Shown one piece after another: positions 21,187 to 29,827 of a stretch of 48,148 nt of DNA. Source of the DNA: an uncultured Bacilli bacterium. Lineage in GTDB: Bacteria > Bacillota_I > Bacilli_A > RF39 > UBA660. The position numbers and the translations under genes are program-made. The stretch lies in assembly GCA_947624955.1 (NCBI GenBank), contig CANQMM010000005.1, positions 1-48,148 of the forward strand, in the 5' to 3' direction. Positions within the stretch are counted from its first letter, which is position 1; each line of letters starts with the position of its first letter. The notes below the pieces were generated by a model, which was not told where the DNA came from, ran no database searches, and saw only the letters and a program-made list of their open reading frames with translations.

Positions 21187-22872
21187 ATGATTATTGAAAA
21201 ACTAACGGCTCTAATTACGGAAGCTTTAAAGACTTTAAATTATCCTCTTGAAGATGTTAATATTATCGAATCCAATCGTAAAGACTTATGTGATTACCAA
21301 TATGATGGCGCTTTCCGTTTAGCCAAAACGCTTCATACCTCGCCGAATGATATTGGGCAAAAGATTGTCGATAATCTTCCTCCTAATAATCTTCTCCAAA
21401 AGTGCGAATGCCTTCCTCCGGGATTTATCAATTTCACTCTATCCGATACGGCGATTAATGATGAGCTTCGTTATATGATGAATTCGCCTAAATATGGAAT
21501 TAAAATGCCGGAACCTAAAACTATGGTTATCGATTATGGCGGGCCGAATATTGCTAAACCGCTTCACGTCGGTCATTTGCGTAGTGCCATTGTTGGTGAG
21601 TCGATAAAGCGCATTTTAAAGTATTACAATCACCACGTCATTAGTGATGTCCATTTTGGCGATATCGGCTTACAAATGGGTCAAGTTATCTATGGCTTAA
21701 AACAAGAAAATCGCCAAATAGAAGATATCGACCTCGCTTTACTTGAACGTATTTATCCCGATATAAGTGCCAAATGCAAAGAAGATGAACAACTTAAAGA
21801 AACCTGTGCTAATATCACTAAAGAATTACAAGATGGTAATCCGGAATACCGTGCTTATTGGCAAAAAATTTGTGAAGTATCTAGCGCTGATATCAAAAAT
21901 TTATACCGTTTTATCGATGTTGACTTTGATTATTGGTATGGAGAATCAGATGCTTATCAGTACATCGATGATTTAACAAAATTTTTAAATAGTCAAAATT
22001 TACTTGAAACAAGTGAAGGCGCTTTAGTAATTGATGCTAATCTATCTTCCGCAACAGAGTTGCCGCCTTTGCTTTATCAAAAAAGTAATAAAGCTTATCT
22101 TTATGGTACTACTGATTTAGCAACGATTTATCAAAGAATGCAAGATTTTCATCCGGATAATATTCTCTATCTAACTGATGCTCGACAGGGATTGCATTTT
22201 ACGCAAGTTTTCAATGTTTGCCAAAAATCCGGTTTAACTCCCCATACCCAATTGGAACATCTAACATTCGGTACGGTAAATGGCGCGGACGGTAAACCTT
22301 ATAAAACTCGTAGTGGTAGTGCTCCGAAATTGACGGATTTATTTGCCGAAGTAAAAGAAACATTCACCAATATTCGCGAAACTAACCAAGAGATGTCTAC
22401 GGAAGACATTGCTATTATCACTAATGCCATTATTAAGTTTGCCGATCTCCAAAATAATCGGGAAAAAGATTATATCTTTGATATTGCCAAATTTTCGGAA
22501 GTGGTTGGTAAGACAGGGCCTTACATTTTATATACATCTTTACGAATTAATAAAATATTGCAAGAAAGTCAGTTAGTACCTAGCAAGTTAACCAACAATA
22601 TCTATAATGAGGTTGACAGAAATTTAAGATTACAGTTATTAAAACTTGCAAATTATCTAAATAATGCTTATACTTATCGCATGCCGTCATATATAGCAAA
22701 CTATTTATACGATTTATGTGTTTTATTAAATGCATTTTATCAAACTAATCATATAAATAATCTAGAAGATATAAATAATAAAGAAGATTGGTTATATATC
22801 TTACAATTATCCAATAATATAATTCGAGATATGTTAAACCTATTAGTAATCCAAATTCCAAGTAAAATGTAA
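21187..22872 (+). CDS. argS: Arginyl-tRNA synthetase
   Basis: ArgS charges tRNA-Arg with arginine. It shows the N-terminal ArgS-specific additional domain (about 1-90), the class I HIGH-type motif in PLHVGHLRSAIVG near residue 125, a KMSK-region substitute GKPYKTRSG near 375, and the DALR anticodon-binding domain at the C-terminus. Length 561 aa is normal. There is no T-box leader; the gene is closely preceded by ywiB. Confidence 0.96.
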   Translation: MIIEKLTALITEALKTLNYPLEDVNIIESNRKDLCDYQYDGAFRLAKTLHTSPNDIGQKIVDNLPPNNLLQKCECLPPGFINFTLSDTAINDELRYMMNSPKYGIKMPEPKTMVIDYGGPNIAKPLHVGHLRSAIVGESIKRILKYYNHHVISDVHFGDIGLQMGQVIYGLKQENRQIEDIDLALLERIYPDISAKCKEDEQLKETCANITKELQDGNPEYRAYWQKICEVSSADIKNLYRFIDVDFDYWYGESDAYQYIDDLTKFLNSQNLLETSEGALVIDANLSSATELPPLLYQKSNKAYLYGTTDLATIYQRMQDFHPDNILYLTDARQGLHFTQVFNVCQKSGLTPHTQLEHLTFGTVNGADGKPYKTRSGSAPKLTDLFAEVKETFTNIRETNQEMSTEDIAIITNAIIKFADLQNNREKDYIFDIAKFSEVVGKTGPYILYTSLRINKILQESQLVPSKLTNNIYNEVDRNLRLQLLKLANYLNNAYTYRMPSYIANYLYDLCVLLNAFYQTNHINNLEDINNKEDWLYILQLSNNIIRDMLNLLVIQIPSKM

Positions 22873-22884
22873 GGAGGTATACAT

Positions 22885-23337
22885 ATGAAATTAAAAGATT
22901 ACTCACAAGCAGAAATTACGGCCATGTCTTATGACGATATTGCCTTTATGATTTTATCAGAAGAAAATAAAAAAATGAAAATTAATGAATTATTTCGCAA
23001 AGTAGCGGATATTTATCAACTATCTGACGATGCCTTTGTATCCCAAATTGGTGATTTCTTTGAGTTACTTTCTACTGACCAAAGATTTATCATGTTAGAA
23101 GACGGCTACTGGGATTTAAAAAGCAAACATAGTGCCAAGATCATTATGGATGAAGAAGATGAAGAGGATATGTTGAATGAAACCTTAGAAGAAGAGGAAG
23201 AAGAATATCCGGAAGATAATGAAGAAGACGAAGAAATTTACTACGATACTGATGAAACCGATGACCCTGATGATGACGAATTACAAGATTTAGTCGTAGT
23301 TGACGAAGAAGACGAAGAACCAACAACTATTGTTTAA
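22885..23337 (+). CDS. rpoE: RNA polymerase delta subunit
   Basis: Delta is a Gram-positive RNA polymerase subunit that increases recycling and promoter selectivity. The N-terminal folded HARE-HTH domain (residues 1-90, MSYDDIAFMILSEENKKM, DGYWDLKSKH) is followed by a very acidic, disordered tail (about 92-150). The strong AAGGAGG site gives a confident start. In Bacillus it lies in the same general neighbourhood as argS, prfA and spoIIR. Confidence 0.95.
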   Translation: MKLKDYSQAEITAMSYDDIAFMILSEENKKMKINELFRKVADIYQLSDDAFVSQIGDFFELLSTDQRFIMLEDGYWDLKSKHSAKIIMDEEDEEDMLNETLEEEEEEYPEDNEEDEEIYYDTDETDDPDDDELQDLVVVDEEDEEPTTIV

Positions 23338-23354
23338 TAGAGAAAGGAGTTCCT

Positions 23355-24410
23355 ATGAAAGAACGTCTAGCAAATATCACTGCTAAATATCAAGAAATAA
23401 GTGAAGAACTAACCAAACCCGAAGTTATTGCGGATTTTAAACGTTTAAAAGAACTTTCTATCGAGCAAAAAGATTTAGAAGACATTGTTAAAAAATATGA
23501 AGAATTACAAAAAGCTGAAAGCGATTTGGAAGCTGCCAAAACGATGGTAGACGATCCGGAAATGCACGAGATGGCTTTATTAGAAGTAGACGAATTACAT
23601 ACGACCATTGCCAATATTACTAAAGAACTAGAAATTATGTTAATTCCTAAAGATAAGAATGATGGTAAAAATGTCATTATGGAAATTCGTGGTGCTGCAG
23701 GTGGCGATGAAGCCAATATCTTTGCCGGAGACTTATTTAGAATGTACAACTACTATGCCGAGAAAAATGGATGGCGATTAGAAGTCATCAACTCTGTTGA
23801 AGGTACTAGTGGTGGATTTAGCCAAATAGAATGCATCATCAAAGGCGATAATGTTTATTCTAAATTAAAATATGAAAGTGGCTCTCACCGTGTTCAACGT
23901 GTCCCTGTTACTGAAACTCAAGGCCGCGTCCATACATCGACCGCTACGGTCTTAGTTATGCCAGAAGTTGAAGAGGTCAATATTGATATTAAAGAATCTG
24001 ACTTAAAAATCGATGTCTATCGTAGTAGCGGAGCTGGTGGGCAGCACGTTAATACTACCGATTCCGCTGTCCGTATTACCCACTTACCTACCGGTATTGT
24101 TGTAACTTGCCAAAATGAACGTAGTCAAATTAAAAACAAAGAGCAAGCGATGAATGTTTTAAAAGTCAAACTCCACGATGAAATGCAACGCCGTCAAGAA
24201 CAAGAAGTCGGTTCAATGCGGAAAAATAAAATTGGTACCGGCGACCGTTCCGAAAAAATTCGTACCTACAATTATCCGCAAAACCGTGTTACCGATCATC
24301 GTATCAACTTTACGATTATGGAATTAGATCGCGTTATGGATGGCGGCTTAGAACCAATCATTGAAGCTTTAATTGCCGAAGACCAAAGACTTAAACTAGA
24401 AGGCGAATAA
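23355..24410 (+). CDS. prfA: Peptide chain release factor 1
   Basis: RF1 ends translation at UAA and UAG. The catalytic GGQ lies in RSSGAGGQHVNTTDSAVR near residue 230, and the stop-codon tripeptide region reads RVPVTETQGR, a PVT variant of PxT. Length 351 aa is normal. The stop codon overlaps the prmC start by one base (TAATG), so the methylase that modifies the GGQ glutamine is translated with it. Confidence 0.97.
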   Translation: MKERLANITAKYQEISEELTKPEVIADFKRLKELSIEQKDLEDIVKKYEELQKAESDLEAAKTMVDDPEMHEMALLEVDELHTTIANITKELEIMLIPKDKNDGKNVIMEIRGAAGGDEANIFAGDLFRMYNYYAEKNGWRLEVINSVEGTSGGFSQIECIIKGDNVYSKLKYESGSHRVQRVPVTETQGRVHTSTATVLVMPEVEEVNIDIKESDLKIDVYRSSGAGGQHVNTTDSAVRITHLPTGIVVTCQNERSQIKNKEQAMNVLKVKLHDEMQRRQEQEVGSMRKNKIGTGDRSEKIRTYNYPQNRVTDHRINFTIMELDRVMDGGLEPIIEALIAEDQRLKLEGE

Positions 24411-25132
24411 TGGATAACTATACCTATTTAAAAAAGTATTCTAAACCCGAAGATTTAGCCGCTAATCTTGCCCGTCTTGAAAATGGTGAACCAATCCAAT
24501 ATATTCTTGGCAATGTCAACTTTTATGGTTATGATTTCACTGTTAATAACTCCGTTCTTATCCCCAGGTTTGAAACCGAAGGTTTAGTTGAGAAAACCCT
24601 AAAGTATCTTGCCGAGTATCATTTAACCAATCTCCGTATCTTAGATATTGGTACCGGTAGTGGTTGCATTGCCATAACGCTCAAAAAAGAATTACCCAAA
24701 GCTGATGTCACTGCTAGTGATATTTCCTTTGCTGCTTTAGAAGTTGCTAAAGAAAATGCTATTAAAAACCAAGTAACCATCGATTTTATCCATAGCGATT
24801 TATTTACGAATATCGAAGGTAAATTTAATGTCATTATTAGTAATCCCCCATATATTGGCTACCAAGATGAGGTTATGGATATCGTTGTTAAAAATGAGCC
24901 CTCAACTGCTCTTTATGCCGCTGATGATGGGTACGCCATTTACGAGCAAATATTTGCTGCAGCTTCCAAGTACTTAGAAGATAAAAGTCTTTTAGCTTTC
25001 GAAATTGGTTCATCAATGCAAGAACGTTTAAAAAAACTAGCTACCGAGAAATTCCCTAATTCTCAAATTATCTTTCAAAAGGATTTGGCCGGTTTTGACC
25101 GTTATCTATTTATTTTAAATAATCTTGAATAA
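24410..25132 (+). CDS. prmC: Release factor glutamine methyltransferase PrmC
   Basis: PrmC methylates the Gln of the GGQ motif in RF1 and RF2. It has the SAM-binding motif LDIGTGSGCIAI (near residue 78), the substrate motif NPPYIGYQDE (near 145) and an N-terminal helical domain shortened compared with E. coli. At 240 aa it is on the short side of the family (about 270-290). It overlaps prfA by one base. Confidence 0.95.
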   Translation: MDNYTYLKKYSKPEDLAANLARLENGEPIQYILGNVNFYGYDFTVNNSVLIPRFETEGLVEKTLKYLAEYHLTNLRILDIGTGSGCIAITLKKELPKADVTASDISFAALEVAKENAIKNQVTIDFIHSDLFTNIEGKFNVIISNPPYIGYQDEVMDIVVKNEPSTALYAADDGYAIYEQIFAAASKYLEDKSLLAFEIGSSMQERLKKLATEKFPNSQIIFQKDLAGFDRYLFILNNLE

Positions 25133-25175
25133 AAATTATTAATATCCCTCAAGATAAAGTAGGTGATATTTTTAA

Positions 25176-25688
25176 ATGAAAAAAATTGTGATTATTTTAG
25201 CTATTTTAACTATACTTTTAATTTTCAAAAATCCTAAGACGGAAAAGATTGTTATTCCTGAAGAAGCCATTCGCTTTCGAATTATTGCTAACAGTAATAG
25301 TGCTGAAGACCAACAAGCCAAAATGCAAATCGTGAGTGCTATATATCCTCAATTAATTAAGACCACTCAAAATGCTACCACTATTGAAGAAGCACGAGAA
25401 AACATCATTGCTAGTGAGTCCACCCTAGCCCCAATCATCGAAACATATACAGATAATTATGAAATAAACTATGGCCAAAACTACTTTCCTAATAAGCTTT
25501 ATAAAGGCATCTCTTATGATGCTGGTAATTATGAGTCGCTAGTTATTCAGCTTGGCGCTGCCAAAGGTGATAATTGGTGGTGTGTGCTTTTCCCTCCTTT
25601 GTGTCTTCTCGATAATGACGAATATCAAAAAGACGATGTTACCTATCAATTATATACGAAAAAAATCCTTGAAAAATATATGCAATAA
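25176..25688 (+). CDS. spoIIR: Stage II sporulation protein R
   Basis: SpoIIR is a secreted forespore signal that triggers SpoIIGA to cleave pro-sigma-E in the mother cell. The 170-aa protein has an N-terminal signal/anchor (KKIVIILAILTILLIF), then IRFRIIANSNSAEDQQAK and the Cys-containing NWWCVLFPPLCLLD typical of the family. In other spore formers it is made under sigma-F; I cannot identify a sigma-F promoter with certainty. Its presence argues that the organism forms endospores. Confidence 0.94.
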   Translation: MKKIVIILAILTILLIFKNPKTEKIVIPEEAIRFRIIANSNSAEDQQAKMQIVSAIYPQLIKTTQNATTIEEARENIIASESTLAPIIETYTDNYEINYGQNYFPNKLYKGISYDAGNYESLVIQLGAAKGDNWWCVLFPPLCLLDNDEYQKDDVTYQLYTKKILEKYMQ

Positions 25689-25693
25689 TCTTT

Positions 25694-25724
25694 AAACTTC
25701 CTAATACAATTAACTAGGAGGTTT
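25694..25724 (+). promoter_or_regulatory. Hairpin hiding the mntP ribosome binding site
   Basis: AAACTTCCTA (25694-25703) pairs with TAGGAGGTTT (25715-25724) to form a 10-bp stem with one G-U pair. The whole GGAGG ribosome binding site of the next gene is inside the stem. It may also serve as a terminator for spoIIR because T residues follow. Confidence 0.65.
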
Positions 25725-25728
25725 TATT

Positions 25729-26262
25729 ATGCGTGAATTTATTAGTCTTTTATTTATAGGTATTGGCTTAAGTATGGATACCTTTTCGATTTCCCTATCG
25801 ATTGGGGCTTTAAATATAGTTCAAAATGAAACAAAGTTTATCAGTATTCTCGTTGGTATCTTCCATTTCTTTATGCCTTTACTTGGCCTCATTTTAGGGC
25901 GAAATATCATTAGCTATTTCCATATCAATTCCAATTATCTTCTCAGTATTATCTTAATTATCCTCGGAATTAAACTCCTAATCGATTATTTTAAAGATGA
26001 AGAAATCGATTTTACCCTCAATCTTGCCGGCATTTTTCTTTTTGCTTTAGCAGTCAGTTTAGACTCTTTCTCTACCGGTTTAGGATTACCCGCAATTACC
26101 GATAAAACCTTTCTTGCCACTACCATTTTCTCGGTCTGCAGTTTTTCTTTTACCTATCTTGGTTTAATATTAGGTAAGTACACTTCCGATAAAATCGGTA
26201 AATACGCGACCTTAATCGGTATTATTCTTCTTTTAAGTGTTGCTATTTTCCATTTGATGTAA
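25729..26262 (+). CDS. mntP: MntP-family manganese efflux protein
   Basis: The 177-aa membrane protein has six predicted membrane segments in two similar halves, each with the family motif around an Asp in the membrane (LSMDTFSISLSIG and VSLDSFSTGLGLP). MntP proteins export Mn2+. B. subtilis has a homologue (ywlD) in the spoIIR neighbourhood, which agrees with this position. The hairpin over its ribosome binding site could control translation. Confidence 0.85.
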   Translation: MREFISLLFIGIGLSMDTFSISLSIGALNIVQNETKFISILVGIFHFFMPLLGLILGRNIISYFHINSNYLLSIILIILGIKLLIDYFKDEEIDFTLNLAGIFLFALAVSLDSFSTGLGLPAITDKTFLATTIFSVCSFSFTYLGLILGKYTSDKIGKYATLIGIILLLSVAIFHLM

Positions 26263-26279
26263 ACATTTGACTTAATAAA

Positions 26280-26392
26280 TTGACTTTCCTTGATTAAAAT
26301 TATATATTAAAAGTAGAAGGAAAAAAGTATTTTTCCTATACACATTTTTTAACTACCTAGCATGGTATATATTAAAGGAGAGCCCATCTCCT
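26280..26392 (+). promoter_or_regulatory. murA promoter and structured leader
   Basis: TTGACT (26280-26285) and TATATT (26303-26308) with a 17-bp spacer give a good SigA-type promoter and a leader of about 95 nt. The leader has two hairpins: AGGAAAAA with TTTTTCCT (26318-26337), and AGGAGA with TCTCCT (26376-26392), which buries a perfect AGGAG. The site actually placed before murA is the weaker AAGGAT. Confidence 0.65.
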
Positions 26393-26409
26393 AAAAGGAT
26401 AGTGAATAT

Positions 26410-27660
26410 ATGAAAAAAATGATTATCGAAGGTGGTCACGAACTAACAGGGACTATCTCTATTGGTGGCGCTAAAAATAGTGCTGTTGCCCTAGTTCCCG
26501 CATCGATACTATGTGATGAAGAGGTAAGAATTGATAACATCCCTAATATCTCTGATATCGCCGCCTTAGAAGAAATTTTAAAATATTTAGGGGCTGATAT
26601 TCAAAAAGAAGATAATAGTTTAATTATTGATGGGAAAAACATTGTCAATAAAGAAATCCCCGAGAGTATTTCTAAGAAATTACGGGCTTCTTATTATTTT
26701 ATGTCTTCTCTATTAGGTAAATATAAAAAGGTTGAGATGTATTTTCCGGGAGGATGTAATATCGGTGCTCGCCCAATCGATCAAACTCTAAAAGGTTATC
26801 GTGCTTTAGGAGCAACCGTTATCGAAGAAGGCAATAAATATACGATATTTGCTGATGAGTTAAAAGGTGGTCGCGTTTATTTAGATATGCCAAGTGTTGG
26901 GGCGACGGTTAATACTATTCTTACGGCGGTTAAAGCTAGTGGCAAAACGATTATTGAAAATGCCGCTAAAGAGCCGGAAATTGTTAATATTGCGACATTT
27001 TTAAACAATATGGGTGCCAAGATAAGTGGTGCCGGTACAAGCAAGATAACGATTGAAGGCGTAAGTTACTTACATAAAGCAACTATTGAAACCATCCCTG
27101 ACCGTATCGAAGCCGGAACTTATATCATCGCTGGTGCTCTAGCCGGTAACAATTTAAAAGTTGATAATATTATTCCTGAACATATCGACGCTTTAGTAAA
27201 TAAGTTAAAAGAAATGGGTGTCAATATGGAAGTTAATGACGATAACGTCATTATCAGTCATACCAAAGATTTAAAACCAATAAATATTAAAACTTTAGGT
27301 TATCCCGGTTTTGCTACTGACTTGCAACAACCCTTCACCACATTATTAACGCAATGCCAAGGCCAATCACTAGTTGAAGAAACTATCTACGAAAGCCGTA
27401 TGGGCCACGTGCCATACCTAAATTCTTTGGGAGCCAATATCACCGGTACTAATCGTTTAGCAGAAATTATGGGTCCAACCCCACTCAAAGGTGGTACTGT
27501 CGTCGCTACCGATTTACGAGCCGGCGCTTGTATGGTCCTTGCCGGATTGATTGCTGAAGGAACAACTGTTGTCGAAGACGTTGAACATATTCTAAGAGGA
27601 TACGAAAACATCGTTGAAAAACTAACCAATGTTGGTGCGAAAATAACCATCGAAGAATAA
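26410..27660 (+). CDS. murA: UDP-GlcNAc 1-carboxyvinyltransferase MurA
   Basis: MurA transfers enolpyruvate from PEP to UDP-GlcNAc, the first committed step of peptidoglycan synthesis in the cytoplasm. Visible are GGAKNSAVALV near the start, the active-site loop PGGCNIGARPID with the Cys that fosfomycin attacks (near residue 117), and DLRAGACMVLAGL near residue 375. Length 416 aa is normal. Whether this is MurA1 or MurA2 cannot be told from one copy. Confidence 0.96.
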   Translation: MKKMIIEGGHELTGTISIGGAKNSAVALVPASILCDEEVRIDNIPNISDIAALEEILKYLGADIQKEDNSLIIDGKNIVNKEIPESISKKLRASYYFMSSLLGKYKKVEMYFPGGCNIGARPIDQTLKGYRALGATVIEEGNKYTIFADELKGGRVYLDMPSVGATVNTILTAVKASGKTIIENAAKEPEIVNIATFLNNMGAKISGAGTSKITIEGVSYLHKATIETIPDRIEAGTYIIAGALAGNNLKVDNIIPEHIDALVNKLKEMGVNMEVNDDNVIISHTKDLKPINIKTLGYPGFATDLQQPFTTLLTQCQGQSLVEETIYESRMGHVPYLNSLGANITGTNRLAEIMGPTPLKGGTVVATDLRAGACMVLAGLIAEGTTVVEDVEHILRGYENIVEKLTNVGAKITIEE

Positions 27661-27689
27661 TCATAATCTGCTTACTTATCAAATAAAAT

Positions 27690-27711
27690 AGTAGAGAAAT
27701 CTACTTTTTTT
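27690..27711 (+). terminator. Terminator after murA
   Basis: GTAGA, a GAAA tetraloop and TCTAC are followed by seven T residues. Confidence 0.8.
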
Positions 27712-27723
27712 ATGGGTGAGTTT

Positions 27724-28365
27724 ATGAAAAAATTACTTCTCTTATTCGTTGCTATCTTAATTATCTTTGTAACATATAAATATACTTATCATCAAGATAA
27801 GCCAATCCTCATCGTCACGGATAGTTATACATCCGGTCTAAGTGACAAAAAAATCACATATAATTTTACGGATGAGTTAAAAAAGAATAATCCTAATACG
27901 AAATTCCAAGTTTTAAGTACTCCCAATTTTCATCTAAATGACTTTCAAAAAGCCATTATTAATAATGAAGAATTACTAAATACTCCAGCTCAACATCTGA
28001 TTAAAGAAGCCAAATGCATTGTGCTATACCTCGGTCTAGAAGAGATAATCAATCAAACAGAAGCTAAAATATCTCCTTCTGAAATAGTTAATAATTTAAT
28101 TACAACTTATCAATCGCTTCTCGATACTATTCAAGAATATAATCAACATATTGTAATTGTTAACTATTATCAAATTCCCAACTCTTTAATTTCCGTAATC
28201 AATGCCGAACTAGCTACTCTCGCTCAGCAAGAAGAGATTGAACTAATCGATATTTCGGAATTATCGACCTCAACTAATTTCTTAACTTATGAAAGTCAAC
28301 TCATCTTATCCCAAAAAGTCAATGAATTTTTGCTAAATAGCAATTTACTTGACAAAAAAGTGTAA
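27724..28365 (+). CDS. Membrane-anchored SGNH-hydrolase-like protein
   Basis: The product of about 213 aa starts with a signal/anchor (KKLLLLFVAILIIFVTYKYTY) and continues with a compact alpha/beta domain. PILIVTDSYTSGL resembles block I (GDS) of SGNH hydrolases with TDS in its place, CIVLYLGLEEI sits where GxND would be, and no clear C-terminal D-x-x-H is seen. It is therefore a degenerate or divergent member at best. The ATG at 27724 has a GGTGAG site; an in-frame ATG at 27712 lacks one. The OLE RNA promoter begins inside its last codons. Confidence 0.6.
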   Translation: MKKLLLLFVAILIIFVTYKYTYHQDKPILIVTDSYTSGLSDKKITYNFTDELKKNNPNTKFQVLSTPNFHLNDFQKAIINNEELLNTPAQHLIKEAKCIVLYLGLEEIINQTEAKISPSEIVNNLITTYQSLLDTIQEYNQHIVIVNYYQIPNSLISVINAELATLAQQEEIELIDISELSTSTNFLTYESQLILSQKVNEFLLNSNLLDKKV

Positions 28366-28377
28366 ATATGATAATAT
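28349..28377 (+). promoter_or_regulatory. Promoter of the large structured RNA
   Basis: TTGACA (28349-28354), a spacer of exactly 17 bp and TATAAT-like TAATAT (28372-28377) form one of the best promoters in the window. It would start transcription near 28384, at the beginning of the structured RNA. Confidence 0.8.
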
Positions 28378-28383
28378 TATCAG

Positions 28384-28862
28384 CGTGTGGTGCATTATTC
28401 TAGTCGTAATCGTCAGTTGAAGGTAGGGCTAAAAATCTACCAATTGTGTTAGATAGCACTTCATATATTTGCTTTTTCTGCCCAAGTTAGGGTGAATATA
28501 TGATTTAAAGTATCAGGACCGTTATAATGGCATATAACTAAAGTCCAGATACTAAGCACTAAAGTTTTAAACAAACACATGTTGTGCGTGGATGTATGGG
28601 ATATAACGAATGATAGTTATTGAAATTACGTCTGCAAAAGCGAATAAGATTGACTTCTTTACGTCAGGGAAAACCTCTAGAATGTCCATATTATAAGGAT
28701 TGTGGTGCGGACTAAGTGGTAATCGAGTAATTAATTAGGTGACTATTAGTTATTCTATTGAAAGAGAAATCGCCCCCGGGTAACCAAAGGTATAGAATAG
28801 AGAAATTCAACTCGACCTCAAGCCGTAAAATTAATTTATAATATACCATACAAGTTTTACAC
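28384..28862 (+). ncRNA. Candidate OLE RNA
   Basis: A 510-nt gap without a gene has its own strong promoter and many nested pairings. Examples are a 15-bp hairpin at 28510-28552 (GTATC/GATAC, GGAC/GTCC, GTTATA/TATAAC), a 9-bp stem 28461-28469 with 28495-28503, an 8-bp stem 28751-28758 with 28792-28799, and an enclosing stem 28723-28728 with 28810-28815. OLE (ornate, large, extremophilic) RNAs are typically about 600 nt and lie directly before oapA; the next gene looks like oapA. I assign the class from size, structure and neighbour, not from a covariance model. This one would be shorter than usual, and the 3' end is uncertain. Confidence 0.68.
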
Positions 28863-28879
28863 TTTATAAGGAGTTATTT

Positions 28880-29404
28880 ATGAAAAATAATAACTGGATC
28901 TATAAAGTTTTTTTATTGACTTTTATATTGTCCTTAATATTTAGCGGGATATCGAACTTTATAGCCGATTCATTCAATAATTTTATCTTATTTTTTATTA
29001 CCATATTAGTTATTGCTATCGGTATCATATTTGATATGGTCGGTGTAGCAATATTGACAAGTAAAGAAGCCAATTTTCACGCGATGGCTTCCAAAAAAGT
29101 AAAGGGTGCTAAAGAAGCTATCGAACTGATTAAAGACTCTGCCACTATCGCTTCATTTTGCAACGATGTCGTTGGGGATATCTGCGGCATTATCAGTGGT
29201 AGTTTATCAGCGGTACTCACCCTATCTTTGGCGGATGCTATTACTGTAAGTAGTACTTTATTAGCGATGTTCGTAACGGCCCTCACCTCAACCGCGACTG
29301 TCGGTGGTAAAGCTATTATGAAAAGAGTCGCTATGAAAAAAAGTGATACCATCGTCTTAATTGTTGGTAAAATAGCGAATATTTTACATTTAACTCATAA
29401 ATAA
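28880..29404 (+). CDS. oapA: OapA-like membrane protein (OLE RNA partner)
   Basis: The 174-aa protein has two N-terminal membrane segments (about 8-28 and 35-59), a soluble loop rich in Lys (FHAMASKKVKGAKEA) and two or three further hydrophobic segments. The loop is followed by the pair D96/D100 in CNDVVGDI, a DxxxD motif like the one known in OapA, which binds OLE RNA and brings it to the membrane. In species with OLE RNA this gene typically lies immediately downstream of it, as here. A strong TAAGGAG site gives the start. The loss phenotype in Halalkalibacterium is sensitivity to cold, alcohol and Mg2+. Confidence 0.72.
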   Translation: MKNNNWIYKVFLLTFILSLIFSGISNFIADSFNNFILFFITILVIAIGIIFDMVGVAILTSKEANFHAMASKKVKGAKEAIELIKDSATIASFCNDVVGDICGIISGSLSAVLTLSLADAITVSSTLLAMFVTALTSTATVGGKAIMKRVAMKKSDTIVLIVGKIANILHLTHK

Positions 29405-29407
29405 AAC

Positions 29408-29435
29408 TTGCTTAAATGCTAACTTATGATATAAT
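29408..29435 (+). promoter_or_regulatory. Promoter of rpmE
   Basis: TTGCTT (29408-29413), a 16-bp spacer and TATAAT (29430-29435) precede rpmE. Confidence 0.65.
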
Positions 29436-29493
29436 ACAAAAGAAACAAATTACTATATTCGATTAATCGGATATGGCGGAAGGAGTGGAAAAA

Positions 29494-29712
29494 ATGAAAA
29501 AGGGTATCCATCCAGAAGTAAAAGATGCCACAGTTGTCTGTGCGTGCGGAGCAACATTTAAAACAAAATCAACTAAAGAAACTATTCACGTTGAAGTTTG
29601 TAATGAATGTCATCCATTCTATACTGGAATGCAAGGAAAAGCTAAAAAGACAGGTAGTGTTGAAAAATTCAACCGTAAATATGGTCTAGATCAAGAAAAC
29701 AAAGCTGCATAG
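29494..29712 (+). CDS. rpmE: 50S ribosomal protein L31, zinc-binding type
   Basis: L31 is a large-subunit protein at the central protuberance. The 72-aa product begins [22 protein letters not shown] and has CAC plus CNEC, the Cys set of the zinc-binding (C+) form that can act as a zinc store. I start at the ATG at 29494, preceded by GGAAGGAG; the frame extends seven codons further up through that site. A terminator follows. Confidence 0.96.
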   Translation: MKKGIHPEVKDATVVCACGATFKTKSTKETIHVEVCNECHPFYTGMQGKAKKTGSVEKFNRKYGLDQENKAA

Positions 29713-29724
29713 GTATAATTAAAT

Positions 29725-29752
29725 ACACTGATTAGTTTATCGGTGTTTTTTA
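29725..29752 (+). terminator. Terminator after rpmE
   Basis: ACACTGAT pairs with ATCGGTGT (one G-U pair) around a TAGTTT loop and is followed by a T-run. Confidence 0.8.
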
Positions 29753-29781
29753 ATGCGTTTAAGAATTATTCCTTACATAGT

Positions 29782-29811
29782 TTGACTTTATTTTTAAAAT
29801 TAGGGTATAAT
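29782..29811 (+). promoter_or_regulatory. Promoter of the ATP-grasp gene
   Basis: TTGACT (29782-29787), an 18-bp spacer and TATAAT (29806-29811) predict a start near 29818. This leaves only about 10 nt before the ATG at 29828 and excludes the upstream in-frame ATG at 29816. Confidence 0.7.
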
Positions 29812-29827
29812 AAAAATGGTGGTAAAG

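Noticed and set aside
21183-21190. T-box leader for argS
   Set aside because: Only 4 nt separate ywiB and argS, and no specifier or T-box sequence is seen.
23144-23326. Minus-strand Leu/Arg-rich frame in rpoE
   Set aside because: It is the complement of the Asp/Glu-rich tail of the delta subunit.
25600-25728. yybP-ykoY manganese riboswitch before mntP
   Set aside because: The gap is only about 40 nt and shows a single hairpin, too short for that riboswitch.
28384-28862. tmRNA, RNase P RNA or 6S RNA in the large non-coding gap
   Set aside because: No tag-peptide frame or tRNA-Ala-like ends for tmRNA and no GAGGAAAGTCC-type RNase P core; the position before an OapA-like gene favours OLE RNA.
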